NCBI GenBank assembly: GCA_014874305.1
Contig: JACWAO010000077.1
Location: 1-13,286, forward strand
From: Candidatus Colwelliibacteriota bacterium
GTDB lineage: Bacteria; Patescibacteriota; Minisyncoccia; UBA6257; Colwellbacteraceae
Reading direction: 5' to 3'
Length of the DNA: 13,286 nucleotides
Below the pieces are notes generated by a model, which was not told the DNA's origin, did not search any database, and saw nothing but the letters and a program-made list of their open reading frames with translations. This document shows, piece after piece, positions 1 through 6,089 of the stretch (position 1 is the first letter of the stretch; each line of letters starts with the position of its first letter). The translations under genes and the position numbers were made by a program.

Positions 1-2
1 TA

Positions 3-479
3 GTTATAGCGGTTTTGGTTATATTCTTAGTATTAGGGCATAAGGCCGCCAGCAAGCCGACAACTGCGACAAACGCAAACCAAACAACAACACCGCAAAA
101 TAATACAACAACCACAAAAACATCTATGGAGAACAAAACCTTACCCGACGGATTACAGATAACGGACGTAATCGTCGGCACCGGAACCGAAGCCGTGGCG
201 GGGGATACCGTTACGGTTGACTATGTCGGCACTTTAGCCAGCACCGGCAAAATATTTGACGCTTCATCCCTACATGGTCAGCCCTTCAGCTTTGTTTTGG
301 GAGTAAAAGAGGTAATTCAAGGATGGGACGAGGGAGTCACCGGAATGCGCGTCGGGGGAGAGAGGAAACTCGTGATTCCGCCTTCTTTGGGGTACGGAAA
401 CCAATCGATAGGAAACGGCTTAATCCCGGCCAACTCAACCCTTGTCTTTACGGTTAAACTTCTAACCGTTCAGCCATAG
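3..479 (+). CDS. FKBP-type peptidyl-prolyl cis-trans isomerase, membrane-anchored (5' end outside window)
   Basis: Catalyses cis-trans isomerisation of Xaa-Pro bonds and probably assists folding outside the cytoplasmic membrane. The frame is open to the left edge, so the start codon lies upstream. The first visible residues (VIAVLVIFLVLG) are the end of a hydrophobic segment, read as an N-terminal membrane anchor or signal sequence. A Thr/Asn/Gln-rich linker of about 30 residues follows, then a complete FKBP domain of about 105 residues. Hallmarks are VDYVGTL, the FDAS motif, EVIQGWDEG, MRVGGERKL, PPSLGYG and the closing VFTVKLL strand, which together form the FK506-binding/active-site pocket. 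No lipobox cysteine is visible. The family call is firm; the folding role outside the membrane is inferred from the anchor. Confidence 0.93.
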   Translation, partial: VIAVLVIFLVLGHKAASKPTTATNANQTTTPQNNTTTTKTSMENKTLPDGLQITDVIVGTGTEAVAGDTVTVDYVGTLASTGKIFDASSLHGQPFSFVLGVKEVIQGWDEGVTGMRVGGERKLVIPPSLGYGNQSIGNGLIPANSTLVFTVKLLTVQP

Positions 480-495
480 TTTTAAGCAATTATCC

Positions 496-524
496 TTGAA
501 AAAAGGAACCCGGGGAGGTAAAAT
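496..524 (+). promoter_or_regulatory. Promoter of the tRNA-Gln gene
   Basis: A -35 box TTGAAA (496-501) and a -10 box TAAAAT (519-524) are separated by exactly 17 nt. Transcription would start near 531, a few bases before the mature tRNA 5' end at 536. Both boxes are close to the sigma-70 consensus and the geometry is ideal, so this is one of the clearer promoters in the window. Confidence 0.65.
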
Positions 525-535
525 CTCTCTAGTTT

Positions 536-606
536 TGCCGGATCGTCTAATGGTAGGACGCCTGACTCTGAATCAGGTAATCTTGGTTCGAATCCAGGTC
601 CGGCAG
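536..606 (+). tRNA. tRNA-Gln, anticodon CUG
   Basis: A full cloverleaf can be folded by eye. Acceptor stem TGCCGGA (536-542) pairs with TCCGGCA (599-605), with discriminator G606. The D-arm has GTC/GAC stems around TAATGGTAG. The anticodon stem CCTGA/TCAGG encloses the loop CTCTGAA, giving anticodon CTG (568-570), which reads CAG. The T-arm has loop TTCGAAT. U1-A72 and discriminator G are typical of bacterial tRNA-Gln. The CCA end is not encoded (GCC follows), so a CCA-adding enzyme is required. Confidence 0.96.
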
Positions 607-643
607 CCGCAGTCAACGCGGTTCAGTGCGTGACCAGAGAGCG

Positions 644-649
644 TATAAT
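644..649 (+). promoter_or_regulatory. -10 box for a likely leaderless transcript of the 656-1471 gene
   Basis: A perfect TATAAT ends 6 nt before the ATG at 656, so the expected transcription start coincides with the A of the start codon. No good -35 box is visible 16-18 nt upstream. No Shine-Dalgarno sequence could be in such an mRNA. This box is also the reason to prefer the ATG at 656 over the in-frame GTG at 626. Confidence 0.5.
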
Positions 650-655
650 GTGACC

Positions 656-1471
656 ATGTTTACGTCTTGGAAAATTATCTTTGCTTGCCAGAAAGGAACG
701 CGCACCAATGCTCAGACGGTTTATAACGAGCTTATGCATGCGGCGCTAATGTATCGCTACGGGAAGAGCGGCCTTGCCGCTATACCCATCAATGATCGAA
801 CTCTCACCGAATCAATTTTCGGATTGACCGATCACGATAGCATAACGACCCGTTTCGAGAACGTGGAAAAACATATCACTGGTAAGGATTTAAAAGAACT
901 CTTTATCGCCTCGATCCTTTTTAAGCATATAGAGGCGATGACAAAATATCCCGACGGCACAGGCTTGTTCGTAGTACTTCCGGCGGAAGTGGGCTCATGC
1001 GATGTAGAAATTATTGCCAGTAAACCCTCCAATGTGAAACTGCATGGCGGTGAAGCGCTACGACTGTCAGCCGACCACGATTCTTATCCACTGCAAATCA
1101 AGGAATATTATGATCACGACAGAAATAAAGAAACTATTATGGCTCCGAAAGCAGTCAACGTTGAACGCCTCGCAGAAATCGTAGATGGCTACGAAGAATG
1201 TGTACTCGTGCTAATGCGAGATTTTATGAGCTTCAACAGCGCCAAGATTAATAAATTTTTGAAAGAACATCCGAAGGTTATATTGATCTCAATGCCGCGA
1301 CAGCCATCACTCTCATTCATGAATGCCAAGGGGCAGATGGAGAAGGTTGTGTTCCCGGTGAGAAAACACAATTATTTACTGACATTCCCCGATAATGCTT
1401 TTTCAATTGTGAGCTTTGAATGGCCAAAATTTCTTGTTCCGAAATCTGTTATAACGAGGAACATCAAATAA
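656..1471 (+). CDS. Uncharacterised protein, 271 aa, with a weak PD-(D/E)XK-like residue pattern
   Basis: I do not recognise the family. It is a soluble-looking alpha/beta protein with no signal peptide or membrane segment. An N-terminal helical part of about 100 residues (NELMHAALMYRYGKSGLAA onward) is followed by a strand-rich part. There, CDVEII (D116) and, about 30 residues on, PLQIKEYY (Q147, K149) recall the D...(E/Q)xK arrangement of PD-(D/E)XK nucleases. That is only a pattern and could be chance. Later strands such as CVLVLMRDF and KVILISMP suggest a mixed sheet. The start is taken at 656 because a TATAAT lies 6 nt upstream; a longer form from GTG 626 would overlap that promoter. It sits alone between a tRNA gene and a palindromic repeat, a common setting for acquired genes. 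Confidence 0.72.
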   Translation: MFTSWKIIFACQKGTRTNAQTVYNELMHAALMYRYGKSGLAAIPINDRTLTESIFGLTDHDSITTRFENVEKHITGKDLKELFIASILFKHIEAMTKYPDGTGLFVVLPAEVGSCDVEIIASKPSNVKLHGGEALRLSADHDSYPLQIKEYYDHDRNKETIMAPKAVNVERLAEIVDGYEECVLVLMRDFMSFNSAKINKFLKEHPKVILISMPRQPSLSFMNAKGQMEKVVFPVRKHNYLLTFPDNAFSIVSFEWPKFLVPKSVITRNIK

Positions 1472-1487
1472 GGGGTGCTTGTGTGAA

Positions 1488-1502
1488 GCCACTCAAAGTG
1501 GC
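1488..1502 (+). other. Short perfect hairpin after the uncharacterised gene
   Basis: GCCACT-CAA-AGTGGC forms a 6-bp stem with a 3-nt loop, 16 nt past the stop codon. No T-run follows directly, so it is not a convincing intrinsic terminator alone. With the palindrome just downstream it may still help end transcription. Confidence 0.4.
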
Positions 1503-1507
1503 AATAT

Positions 1508-1536
1508 AAATTATCGAAGTTGAACTTCGATAATTT
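1508..1536. repeat. Palindromic repeat, copy 1 (29 nt, perfect)
   Basis: Two 14-nt arms (AAATTATCGAAGTT and its reverse complement) flank a single central G at 1522. The first 25 nt (1508-1532) recur identically at 2679-2703. It lies between two genes on the plus strand. In RNA it could form a 12-bp stem with a TTGAA loop followed by TTTT, a possible weak terminator. The odd-length symmetry equally suits a dimeric DNA-binding protein, and it could also be a mobile or recombination-prone element. Confidence 0.85.
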
Positions 1537-1563
1537 TACGAGCCGAGCTTCAAAGGTTAGAAC

Positions 1564-1569
1564 TAATAT
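1564..1569 (+). promoter_or_regulatory. Possible -10 box (TAATAT) close to the S66 peptidase start
   Basis: TAATAT matches the -10 consensus at 4 of 6 positions and ends 5 nt before the ATG at 1575. No Shine-Dalgarno motif lies within 12 nt of the start. The spacing matches the near-leaderless arrangement of other genes here, but the hexamer is weak and no -35 box stands out. Confidence 0.3.
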
Positions 1570-1574
1570 TTCTT

Positions 1575-2612
1575 ATGAAATTTCAAAAAATTAACAAATT
1601 AAAGCCCGGGGATAAAGTTGCCATACTTTCTCCGTCGTTTGCCGCTCCAGCGAAATGGCCCCACATATACGAGCTCGCTCTTAAACGATTACGAGATATT
1701 TTCCAGCTCGACCCTGTCGAATTTCCAACAACAAAAAAGATCGGGGCATCGGGAGACGAGCGATCGAAAGATCTTATCGACTCATTTCAAGACAAAAGTA
1801 TTAAAGCCATTATTTCATCTCTTGGCGGCGACGATCAGGTAACTTATATAAAACGGTTGCCCGCACAACCGTTCATAGAAAACCCGAAGCCTTTCTTCGG
1901 TTTCAGCGACAACACTCACTTCGAAAACTTCCTTTGGCTGAATGGGATTCCTTCTTATTACGGGGCATCGCTTTTTACTCAATTTGGTCTCGAAGGCGCG
2001 ATGGATGATTTTACGATCCGTTTTCTCAAACACACGTTTTTTGACGAGGGATCTTTCGAGCTTGTTGCAAGCGAAAATCGCAATGATATCGGCTTTGATT
2101 GGAACGATCCGACCAACGTCTCTAAAACACGCGTTTATGAGAAAAATGAGGGATGGCGTTGGGATGGATCATCATCCGCGGAAGGAATTTCTTGGGGAGG
2201 GTGTTTAGAATCGATTGATGAATTATTGCGTCACGATATCACCATTCCTTCTCTTGAAGATTTTGAAAATATCGTGCTATTTACCGAGACCTCTGAAGAA
2301 GTTCCGTCGGCTGATTATGTGTTTCGCGTTTATCGTGCTCTTGGCGAACGTGGTATTTTAAAGCGTATAAAAGGAATTATCGTGGGCCGTCCGAAAACTC
2401 AGGAGTTCAACGCGCCAAAAACCCTTATTGAACGAAGGGCTCATTCTGCCGCTCAACGCGAAGCTATATTGGAAGCAGTCCGACGCTATAATCCAATTGT
2501 TTCTGTCATTCAGAATTTCGATATTGGTCACACCAATCCTCAGATTGCATTACCAAACGGCAGAAATATAAAGATTAACGCGGAGCAGAAAAAAATCTAC
2601 GCAGATTTCTAA
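1575..2612 (+). CDS. S66-family serine peptidase (LD-carboxypeptidase / MccF-like)
   Basis: Family S66 enzymes cleave the L,D bond of murein tetrapeptides (LdcA) or hydrolyse processed microcin C and related acyl-sulfamoyl adenylates (MccF). The protein (345 aa) has the full layout. The N-terminal strand VAILSPS is followed by ISSLGGDDQ (about 81-88). The nucleophile motif is FFGFSDNTH with Ser111. The GGCLES turn is at 208-213, the glutamate motif LFTETSEE has probable catalytic Glu238, the strand GIIVGRPK follows, and the histidine motif is DIGHTNP with His319. The ETSEE motif and overall length favour an MccF-like subgroup over classical LdcA, but the substrate cannot be fixed by eye. No signal peptide is present, so it acts in the cytoplasm. 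The gene is flanked by the two copies of the palindromic repeat. Confidence 0.9.
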   Translation: MKFQKINKLKPGDKVAILSPSFAAPAKWPHIYELALKRLRDIFQLDPVEFPTTKKIGASGDERSKDLIDSFQDKSIKAIISSLGGDDQVTYIKRLPAQPFIENPKPFFGFSDNTHFENFLWLNGIPSYYGASLFTQFGLEGAMDDFTIRFLKHTFFDEGSFELVASENRNDIGFDWNDPTNVSKTRVYEKNEGWRWDGSSSAEGISWGGCLESIDELLRHDITIPSLEDFENIVLFTETSEEVPSADYVFRVYRALGERGILKRIKGIIVGRPKTQEFNAPKTLIERRAHSAAQREAILEAVRRYNPIVSVIQNFDIGHTNPQIALPNGRNIKINAEQKKIYADF

Positions 2613-2646
2613 GTCATTTAAAATTCGACCAAGCCCGGGTTCTATA

Positions 2647-2655
2647 TGCTATAAT
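2647..2655 (+). promoter_or_regulatory. Orphan extended -10 promoter element
   Basis: TGCTATAAT is a perfect extended -10 (TGn plus TATAAT). Transcription would start near 2662 and run rightward through palindrome copy 2, antisense to the ATPase remnant. No convincing plus-strand gene follows, so it may serve a small RNA, be left over from a rearrangement, or be chance. Confidence 0.35.
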
Positions 2656-2678
2656 TGGTTAAAAATTAACAGTCTGTA

Positions 2679-2703
2679 AAATTATCGAAGTTGAACTTCG
2701 ATA
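2679..2703. repeat. Palindromic repeat, copy 2 (21-nt perfect palindrome inside a 25-nt repeat)
   Basis: Identical over 25 nt to 1508-1532. The symmetric core is arm TATCGAAGTT, centre G2693 and the mirrored arm (2683-2703). Symmetry ends after 2703, where copy 1 continues with three more paired bases. The copy sits at the exact point where homology of the minus-strand P-type ATPase remnant ends. A second small inverted repeat, GTTAA-AAA-TTAAC, lies just to the left at 2658-2670. Confidence 0.85.
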
Positions 2704-3639
2704 GGTTGTATTTATGAATTGTAAGGTGATATTTCGTGAGGTAATCAAACGGCAATTCAAAAATTTTCGGGGACTCCTCGCCGGAATCTTTGAAACCGAT
2801 TTTTTGGCGAATACTTCGAGAGCGGCTTCTGTCGGATCACCCGACACCTTCCATGTCTTATTCTCTTCAAGATACATCGCGTGGGCATTGGAGCAAAAAG
2901 CCGCTACTCGTCCGGCAAGCATAAAATCCGTATGATTAAGCGGGTCGATAATCTTACCATCCAAAAGCACATCGCCTCTGGGTTCGTAGCCCTGTCCCTG
3001 GACATCGAAAAACTTCCCATCAATATAAACTTTTTCGAGAAGCATTTCGTTTTTCGTGAGTGTGCCGGTTTTATCCACCACGATGATTTTAGCCTGTCCC
3101 AGAGCCTCAACCGCCTGGAGTTTTTTACGAGTACGTTGCGGCGAGTCATGCGCCACACGCCAGTCGCCAGAACAAGCGTCATAACGATGGGTAGCCCTTC
3201 GGGAATAATGGAAACCGAAAGCGACACTACCGTTGCAAACATCTCCCGGAACGATCTCCTTATCCGGCACGACGAACATTCTCCCGTCTCGCAGTACCGA
3301 CGCTGATGTTTCTACTAATTTTCGCAAAGCAAGAAGCTTATTCTGCGCTTTGCCTTCCTGAATCGTTCCCACGACCGCATTAAAAAGGAGGATAAATAAA
3401 ATAATAATTGCATCGGCAGTTTCGTTCATGAGAAATACGACCATGGCGGCCGCAAGCAGGATATAAATAAGCGGACTTAGAAATTGGGAGAGAAATATGG
3501 AAAAAATACCCAGAACCTTGGGATCTGGCAATACATTGGGGGCAAATTTTGTACGCCGTTTACGTGCTTCTTCGGAACTTAGCCCGGATTCGTCAGATTG
3601 CAACTTATTAAAAACTTCAAGATAAGGTGTATAATTACA
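2704..3639 (-). pseudogene. Remnant of a cation-transporting P-type ATPase (P2A/P3-like)
   Basis: Read leftward, the N-terminal cation-ATPase domain is recognisable (LEVFNKL, GLSSEEARKRR, PNVLPDPK). Two membrane segments and the start of the actuator domain follow, up to IVPGD near 3247. The sequence then jumps, in another frame, to the membrane-segment-4 motif EMFATVV...IIPEGLP, so about 150 residues including the TGES region are missing. Near 3121-3126 a T6 run (A6 in the gene) restores the frame with one base lost (LVK/KLQAVEALG), giving an intact phosphorylation motif DKTGTLT and GDPTEAALEV. At a second T6 run (2800-2805) the frame slips again; the other frame continues as ELPFDY...HLTIHKYNL. 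Homology stops at palindrome copy 2. There is no plausible start codon, and the 5' end merges into the hemerythrin promoter. An intact homologue would be about 850-900 residues; this cannot make a working pump. Confidence 0.9.
3630..3635 (+). promoter_or_regulatory. -10 box of the hemerythrin gene (likely leaderless)
   Basis: A perfect TATAAT ends 7 nt before the ATG at 3643, placing the predicted transcription start at or within a base or two of the start codon. No Shine-Dalgarno sequence is present. The -35 region is A/T rich without a clear consensus. An upstream in-frame TTG at 3598 would precede this promoter and is rejected. Confidence 0.5.
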
Positions 3640-3642
3640 AAG

Positions 3643-4149
3643 ATGAAAAAATATATTTGGAAGAAGGAGTATGGTATCGGAGTCAAGTTAATTGACGAGC
3701 AACACCGGCAATTCTTTAAAATCGCCAACGATCTTCTGGATTTGCTGGGGAAAAAGACAATTAACCGTAAGCGCATTTCCGCCATCGCTTTTACCTTAGG
3801 CGATTATACCTTTTATCACTTAAAGACAGAGGAAGATTATCTTATTAAATTTGGCCTCGACAACAAGGCCAAAAGCCACATTCTTTCCCATAAAGCGTTT
3901 CGCAAAAAAGTCGAGGGTTTCCTCGCAAAAATAGAAAACAAAAACAGCAATATCGAGCTCGTAGCCAAAGATATGGTTGATTTCACCGTCGACTGGATAC
4001 AAAACCATCTCCTCACGGCGGACAAAAAATATACCAAGCTACTTCTGGATAAGGGGGTAAAAGCAAGCGAACTGGCAACGAATCCCAGCTTATCGGCGAT
4101 AAGGGGGAAACCGCGCCGCGTACGCAAAGAAGCGGCCACATCCGCGTAG
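3643..4149 (+). CDS. Bacteriohemerythrin (O2-binding di-iron protein)
   Basis: Hemerythrins bind O2 at a non-heme di-iron centre; bacterial ones store, deliver or scavenge oxygen. The N-terminal IWKKEYGIGVKLIDEQH is the typical opening. All seven ligands are at family spacing: His21, His59, Glu63, His79, His83, His122 and Asp127. The protein is 168 aa, a single four-helix bundle with a basic C-terminal tail (GKPRRVRKE) of about 35 residues beyond the last ligand. There is no membrane or signalling domain, so it is cytoplasmic. The start is chosen because TATAAT lies just upstream. It probably forms a two-gene unit with the P-loop kinase 20 nt downstream. In a genome with an oxygen-sensitive glycyl-radical reductase, an O2-scavenging role is plausible but inferred. 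Confidence 0.94.
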   Translation: MKKYIWKKEYGIGVKLIDEQHRQFFKIANDLLDLLGKKTINRKRISAIAFTLGDYTFYHLKTEEDYLIKFGLDNKAKSHILSHKAFRKKVEGFLAKIENKNSNIELVAKDMVDFTVDWIQNHLLTADKKYTKLLLDKGVKASELATNPSLSAIRGKPRRVRKEAATSA

Positions 4150-4169
4150 GTTAATTAAGAAGACAAATA

Positions 4170-4706
4170 ATGACAAAATTAATCATTATTAGGGGGCCGT
4201 CCGCCGCTGGTAAAAGCACCATCGCCAAGACATTTATGTCCCGCACAAAAAGACCGACGTTGTTGGTCGATTTGGACTATTACCGGTTCGCTTTTGTTAA
4301 TCCGCCAGAGCGCGATCACAACTTGGAATACGAATTAAGCGGCAACGACATAATAACGGCCCTTGAATTAGGTTTCGACGTAATATTCGAGGGAAATTTT
4401 AAAGCTGGAGAAAACGATCCGTTTCTAAAAAAGCTTTTTGACGCGCATAAAGAGGAAAATTACCTTTTTTATCTCGATGCCAGTTTAGACGAAACGCTAA
4501 AACGTCATAAGACGAAAACCCCGTATTCGCCGACCATTCCCATCCTCTCCGAAGATAGAGTAAGAGAGTTATATCAGTTCGCCTCTCCCATTGGCCGCGA
4601 AAACGAGATAATCATTCCTGAATATTCAACATTAGAGCAAACCGTTGACAAGATTATGGAGGTCGCCGGCATAAAAACGCAACCGCCTACAAATAATGAT
4701 CTATGA
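4170..4706 (+). CDS. P-loop kinase-like protein (zeta-toxin / gluconate-kinase-like AAA)
   Basis: A 178-aa nucleoside-triphosphate-dependent kinase-type protein of unknown substrate. It opens with strand KLIIIRG and Walker A GPSAAGKST (residues 9-17). A substrate-side acidic motif VDLDYYRF (Asp34, Asp36) follows, then a Walker-B-like strand VIFEGNF (Glu74) and an arginine/lysine-rich lid LKRHKTK near 110-116. This layout matches small P-loop phosphotransferases such as gluconate kinases, chloramphenicol phosphotransferase and zeta-type kinases. No antitoxin-like gene is adjacent, so a toxin role is not supported. It starts 20 nt after the hemerythrin stop and is probably co-transcribed. It converges on the glycosyltransferase with a 16-nt gap and no clear terminator hairpin. 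Confidence 0.85.
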   Translation: MTKLIIIRGPSAAGKSTIAKTFMSRTKRPTLLVDLDYYRFAFVNPPERDHNLEYELSGNDIITALELGFDVIFEGNFKAGENDPFLKKLFDAHKEENYLFYLDASLDETLKRHKTKTPYSPTIPILSEDRVRELYQFASPIGRENEIIIPEYSTLEQTVDKIMEVAGIKTQPPTNNDL

Positions 4707-4722
4707 ATTATAGGTTAACTTT

Positions 4723-6063
4723 CTATATGCGAAATACAAGGCTTTTTTCCGATTTTTTGCCGGAATTTTTGTTATTGTTTTTATACTCGGATTTTACTTT
4801 TTGATACAAGGAAAGCAATTCATCGGCTATGCGTGCGCTCGTAAACTGTTCGGCGGTTCTTTTAGCGGCTTCCGCCATCATAAGACGTTTGTCATTATCA
4901 GCAAGCAATTCGCGCGCTCGTTCTATGGCTTCTCTTTCGCTTGAAACAACAAACCCGTTCTTTCCGTTTTCTATTATTTCCGGAGCGACGCCAACCGGAA
5001 AAGAAATCGGAACAAGGCCTTGAGACATACCTTCGACCAAACTCAACGAGAACCCTTCATATCGCGATACAAGCAGTAAAATACTGCCGAAAAGCGGGGC
5101 CAAAGCTCCGGGTATAAAATCCTTTCTCAAGTTGACATACATATGGTGATTTGGAAAAACCACCCTTAGCCATTCTTTGAGCTTTTGATTCGTAGTCATG
5201 CAAATAGTTGTTTTTGAAACATTAGGGAACGATCTATAAATATTAACCATCCTATCCAACCCCTTGAGCTTTAAAGTGAACACATCATTTCCCAAACGAC
5301 CAAGAAAAACCAAGTGCGGAGAACTGGAAACCGCTTCTCTCTGCGACGAATCAAGCCAATAATCCTCAATCGCGTTATGGATTACGCGTACGCGTTCCTC
5401 AGAAACGCCCATTTCCATAAGTTCTTCTTTTACTTTATTAGACGTAGCGATACACATCGCGGCGCGGGAGGCGGACAATATCTCGACATCCGCGACGTCC
5501 TCCATTGGACGCAGCGTTTTAAGATCAAGCTCCGGGATTATTTCCAGCTTGAGAAGCTCCGCATACACCGCCCTTTCATGCCTAGACATAGATCTGGTCA
5601 ACGGGACGTTGTCTAAATAGCCGCGCATAGTGGAACCAAAATGGCATATAACCGGCGTAGTAAACGGCAAAAAAGGCAGGGGAGTATAAGTGGTCCCCTG
5701 AATAATGTCGTATTTTAGCATCGCATCCTTCCTCTCCAGCAAGGAGTAAAAGAACAATATATTGGAAACACCCTTTAGATGAATCGGGGGGTCTGTAAGC
5801 TGGGTGGTCGGATAAAAATTACGCACCTGAACTCCGCGCTTGGCAAGCGCTGAAGCCATAAGACGGTTGATTTGCGCCGCTCCGGTGTGGACACCGGAAT
5901 GAACCCGTTTTTCATTATGGATGAAAGCGACTTTTATTCCGCCCTTGTTTTCCGGCTTGGCAGAAATATCCGTTGTATTATTTTTCTCTCGATAAAGGCG
6001 TCTTAATAGAGAGCGCACGGCGTAAAACGTACGCCGCCGCAGGCCATGTTTCCCATTGTGCAT
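4723..6063 (-). CDS. GT4-family (GT-B fold) glycosyltransferase
   Basis: Transfers a sugar from a nucleotide-sugar donor, probably in surface polysaccharide or glycoconjugate synthesis at the cytoplasmic face of the membrane. The 446-residue protein has a basic N-terminal extension (about 40 residues) and a Rossmann-like acceptor domain starting IKVAFIHN with the SGVHTGAAQ loop. The donor domain begins LVFLGRLG (about 251-258). It carries the retaining GT4 signature E336-GFSLSLV-E344 (E-x7-E) followed by GLVPISFPVGVAPEIIENGKNG. The C-terminal tail is Lys/Asn rich. A TATAAT lies 8 nt upstream of the ATG, so it probably has its own promoter although it follows nrdG by only 26 nt. Acceptor and sugar are unknown. 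Confidence 0.9.
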   Translation of the reverse strand: MHNGKHGLRRRTFYAVRSLLRRLYREKNNTTDISAKPENKGGIKVAFIHNEKRVHSGVHTGAAQINRLMASALAKRGVQVRNFYPTTQLTDPPIHLKGVSNILFFYSLLERKDAMLKYDIIQGTTYTPLPFLPFTTPVICHFGSTMRGYLDNVPLTRSMSRHERAVYAELLKLEIIPELDLKTLRPMEDVADVEILSASRAAMCIATSNKVKEELMEMGVSEERVRVIHNAIEDYWLDSSQREAVSSSPHLVFLGRLGNDVFTLKLKGLDRMVNIYRSFPNVSKTTICMTTNQKLKEWLRVVFPNHHMYVNLRKDFIPGALAPLFGSILLLVSRYEGFSLSLVEGMSQGLVPISFPVGVAPEIIENGKNGFVVSSEREAIERARELLADNDKRLMMAEAAKRTAEQFTSARIADELLSLYQKVKSEYKNNNKNSGKKSEKSLVFRI

Positions 6064-6071
6064 GTCTTTCT

Positions 6072-6077
6072 ATTATA
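6072..6077 (-). promoter_or_regulatory. -10 box of the glycosyltransferase gene
   Basis: A perfect TATAAT on the minus strand ends 8 nt before the ATG at 6063, within the 26-nt gap after nrdG. Transcription would start one or two bases before the start codon. The AGAAAG between box and ATG could be read as a poor ribosome site. The -35 region (TTATAA, spacing 17) is weak. Confidence 0.45.
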
Positions 6078-6089
6078 ACACATGATGAG

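Noticed and set aside
485..515. TCCTT/AAGGA inverted repeat after the FKBP gene as an intrinsic terminator
   Set aside because: The stem is only 5 bp, no T-run follows, and the region overlaps the tRNA promoter.
626..655. GTG at 626 as start of the uncharacterised gene (10 extra residues)
   Set aside because: A perfect TATAAT lies inside this extension and points to the ATG at 656; the extra residues overlap promoter sequence.
599..2920. Possible integrated element bounded by tRNA-Gln and a partial copy of its 3' end (GTCCGGCA near 2910)
   Set aside because: Only 8 nt match, too short for an attachment-site duplication, and no integrase gene is present.
2881..3306. Plus-strand open frame of 141 codons opposite the ATPase remnant
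   Set aside because: It mirrors the minus-strand ATPase homology and its translation has no family features of its own.
3598..3642. TTG at 3598 as start of hemerythrin
   Set aside because: The added residues do not match the family, and the -10 box at 3630-3635 lies inside the extension.
4707..4722. Terminator between the convergent kinase and glycosyltransferase genes
   Set aside because: The 16-nt gap contains only the short palindrome GTTAAC nearby, with no stem plus T-tract on either strand.
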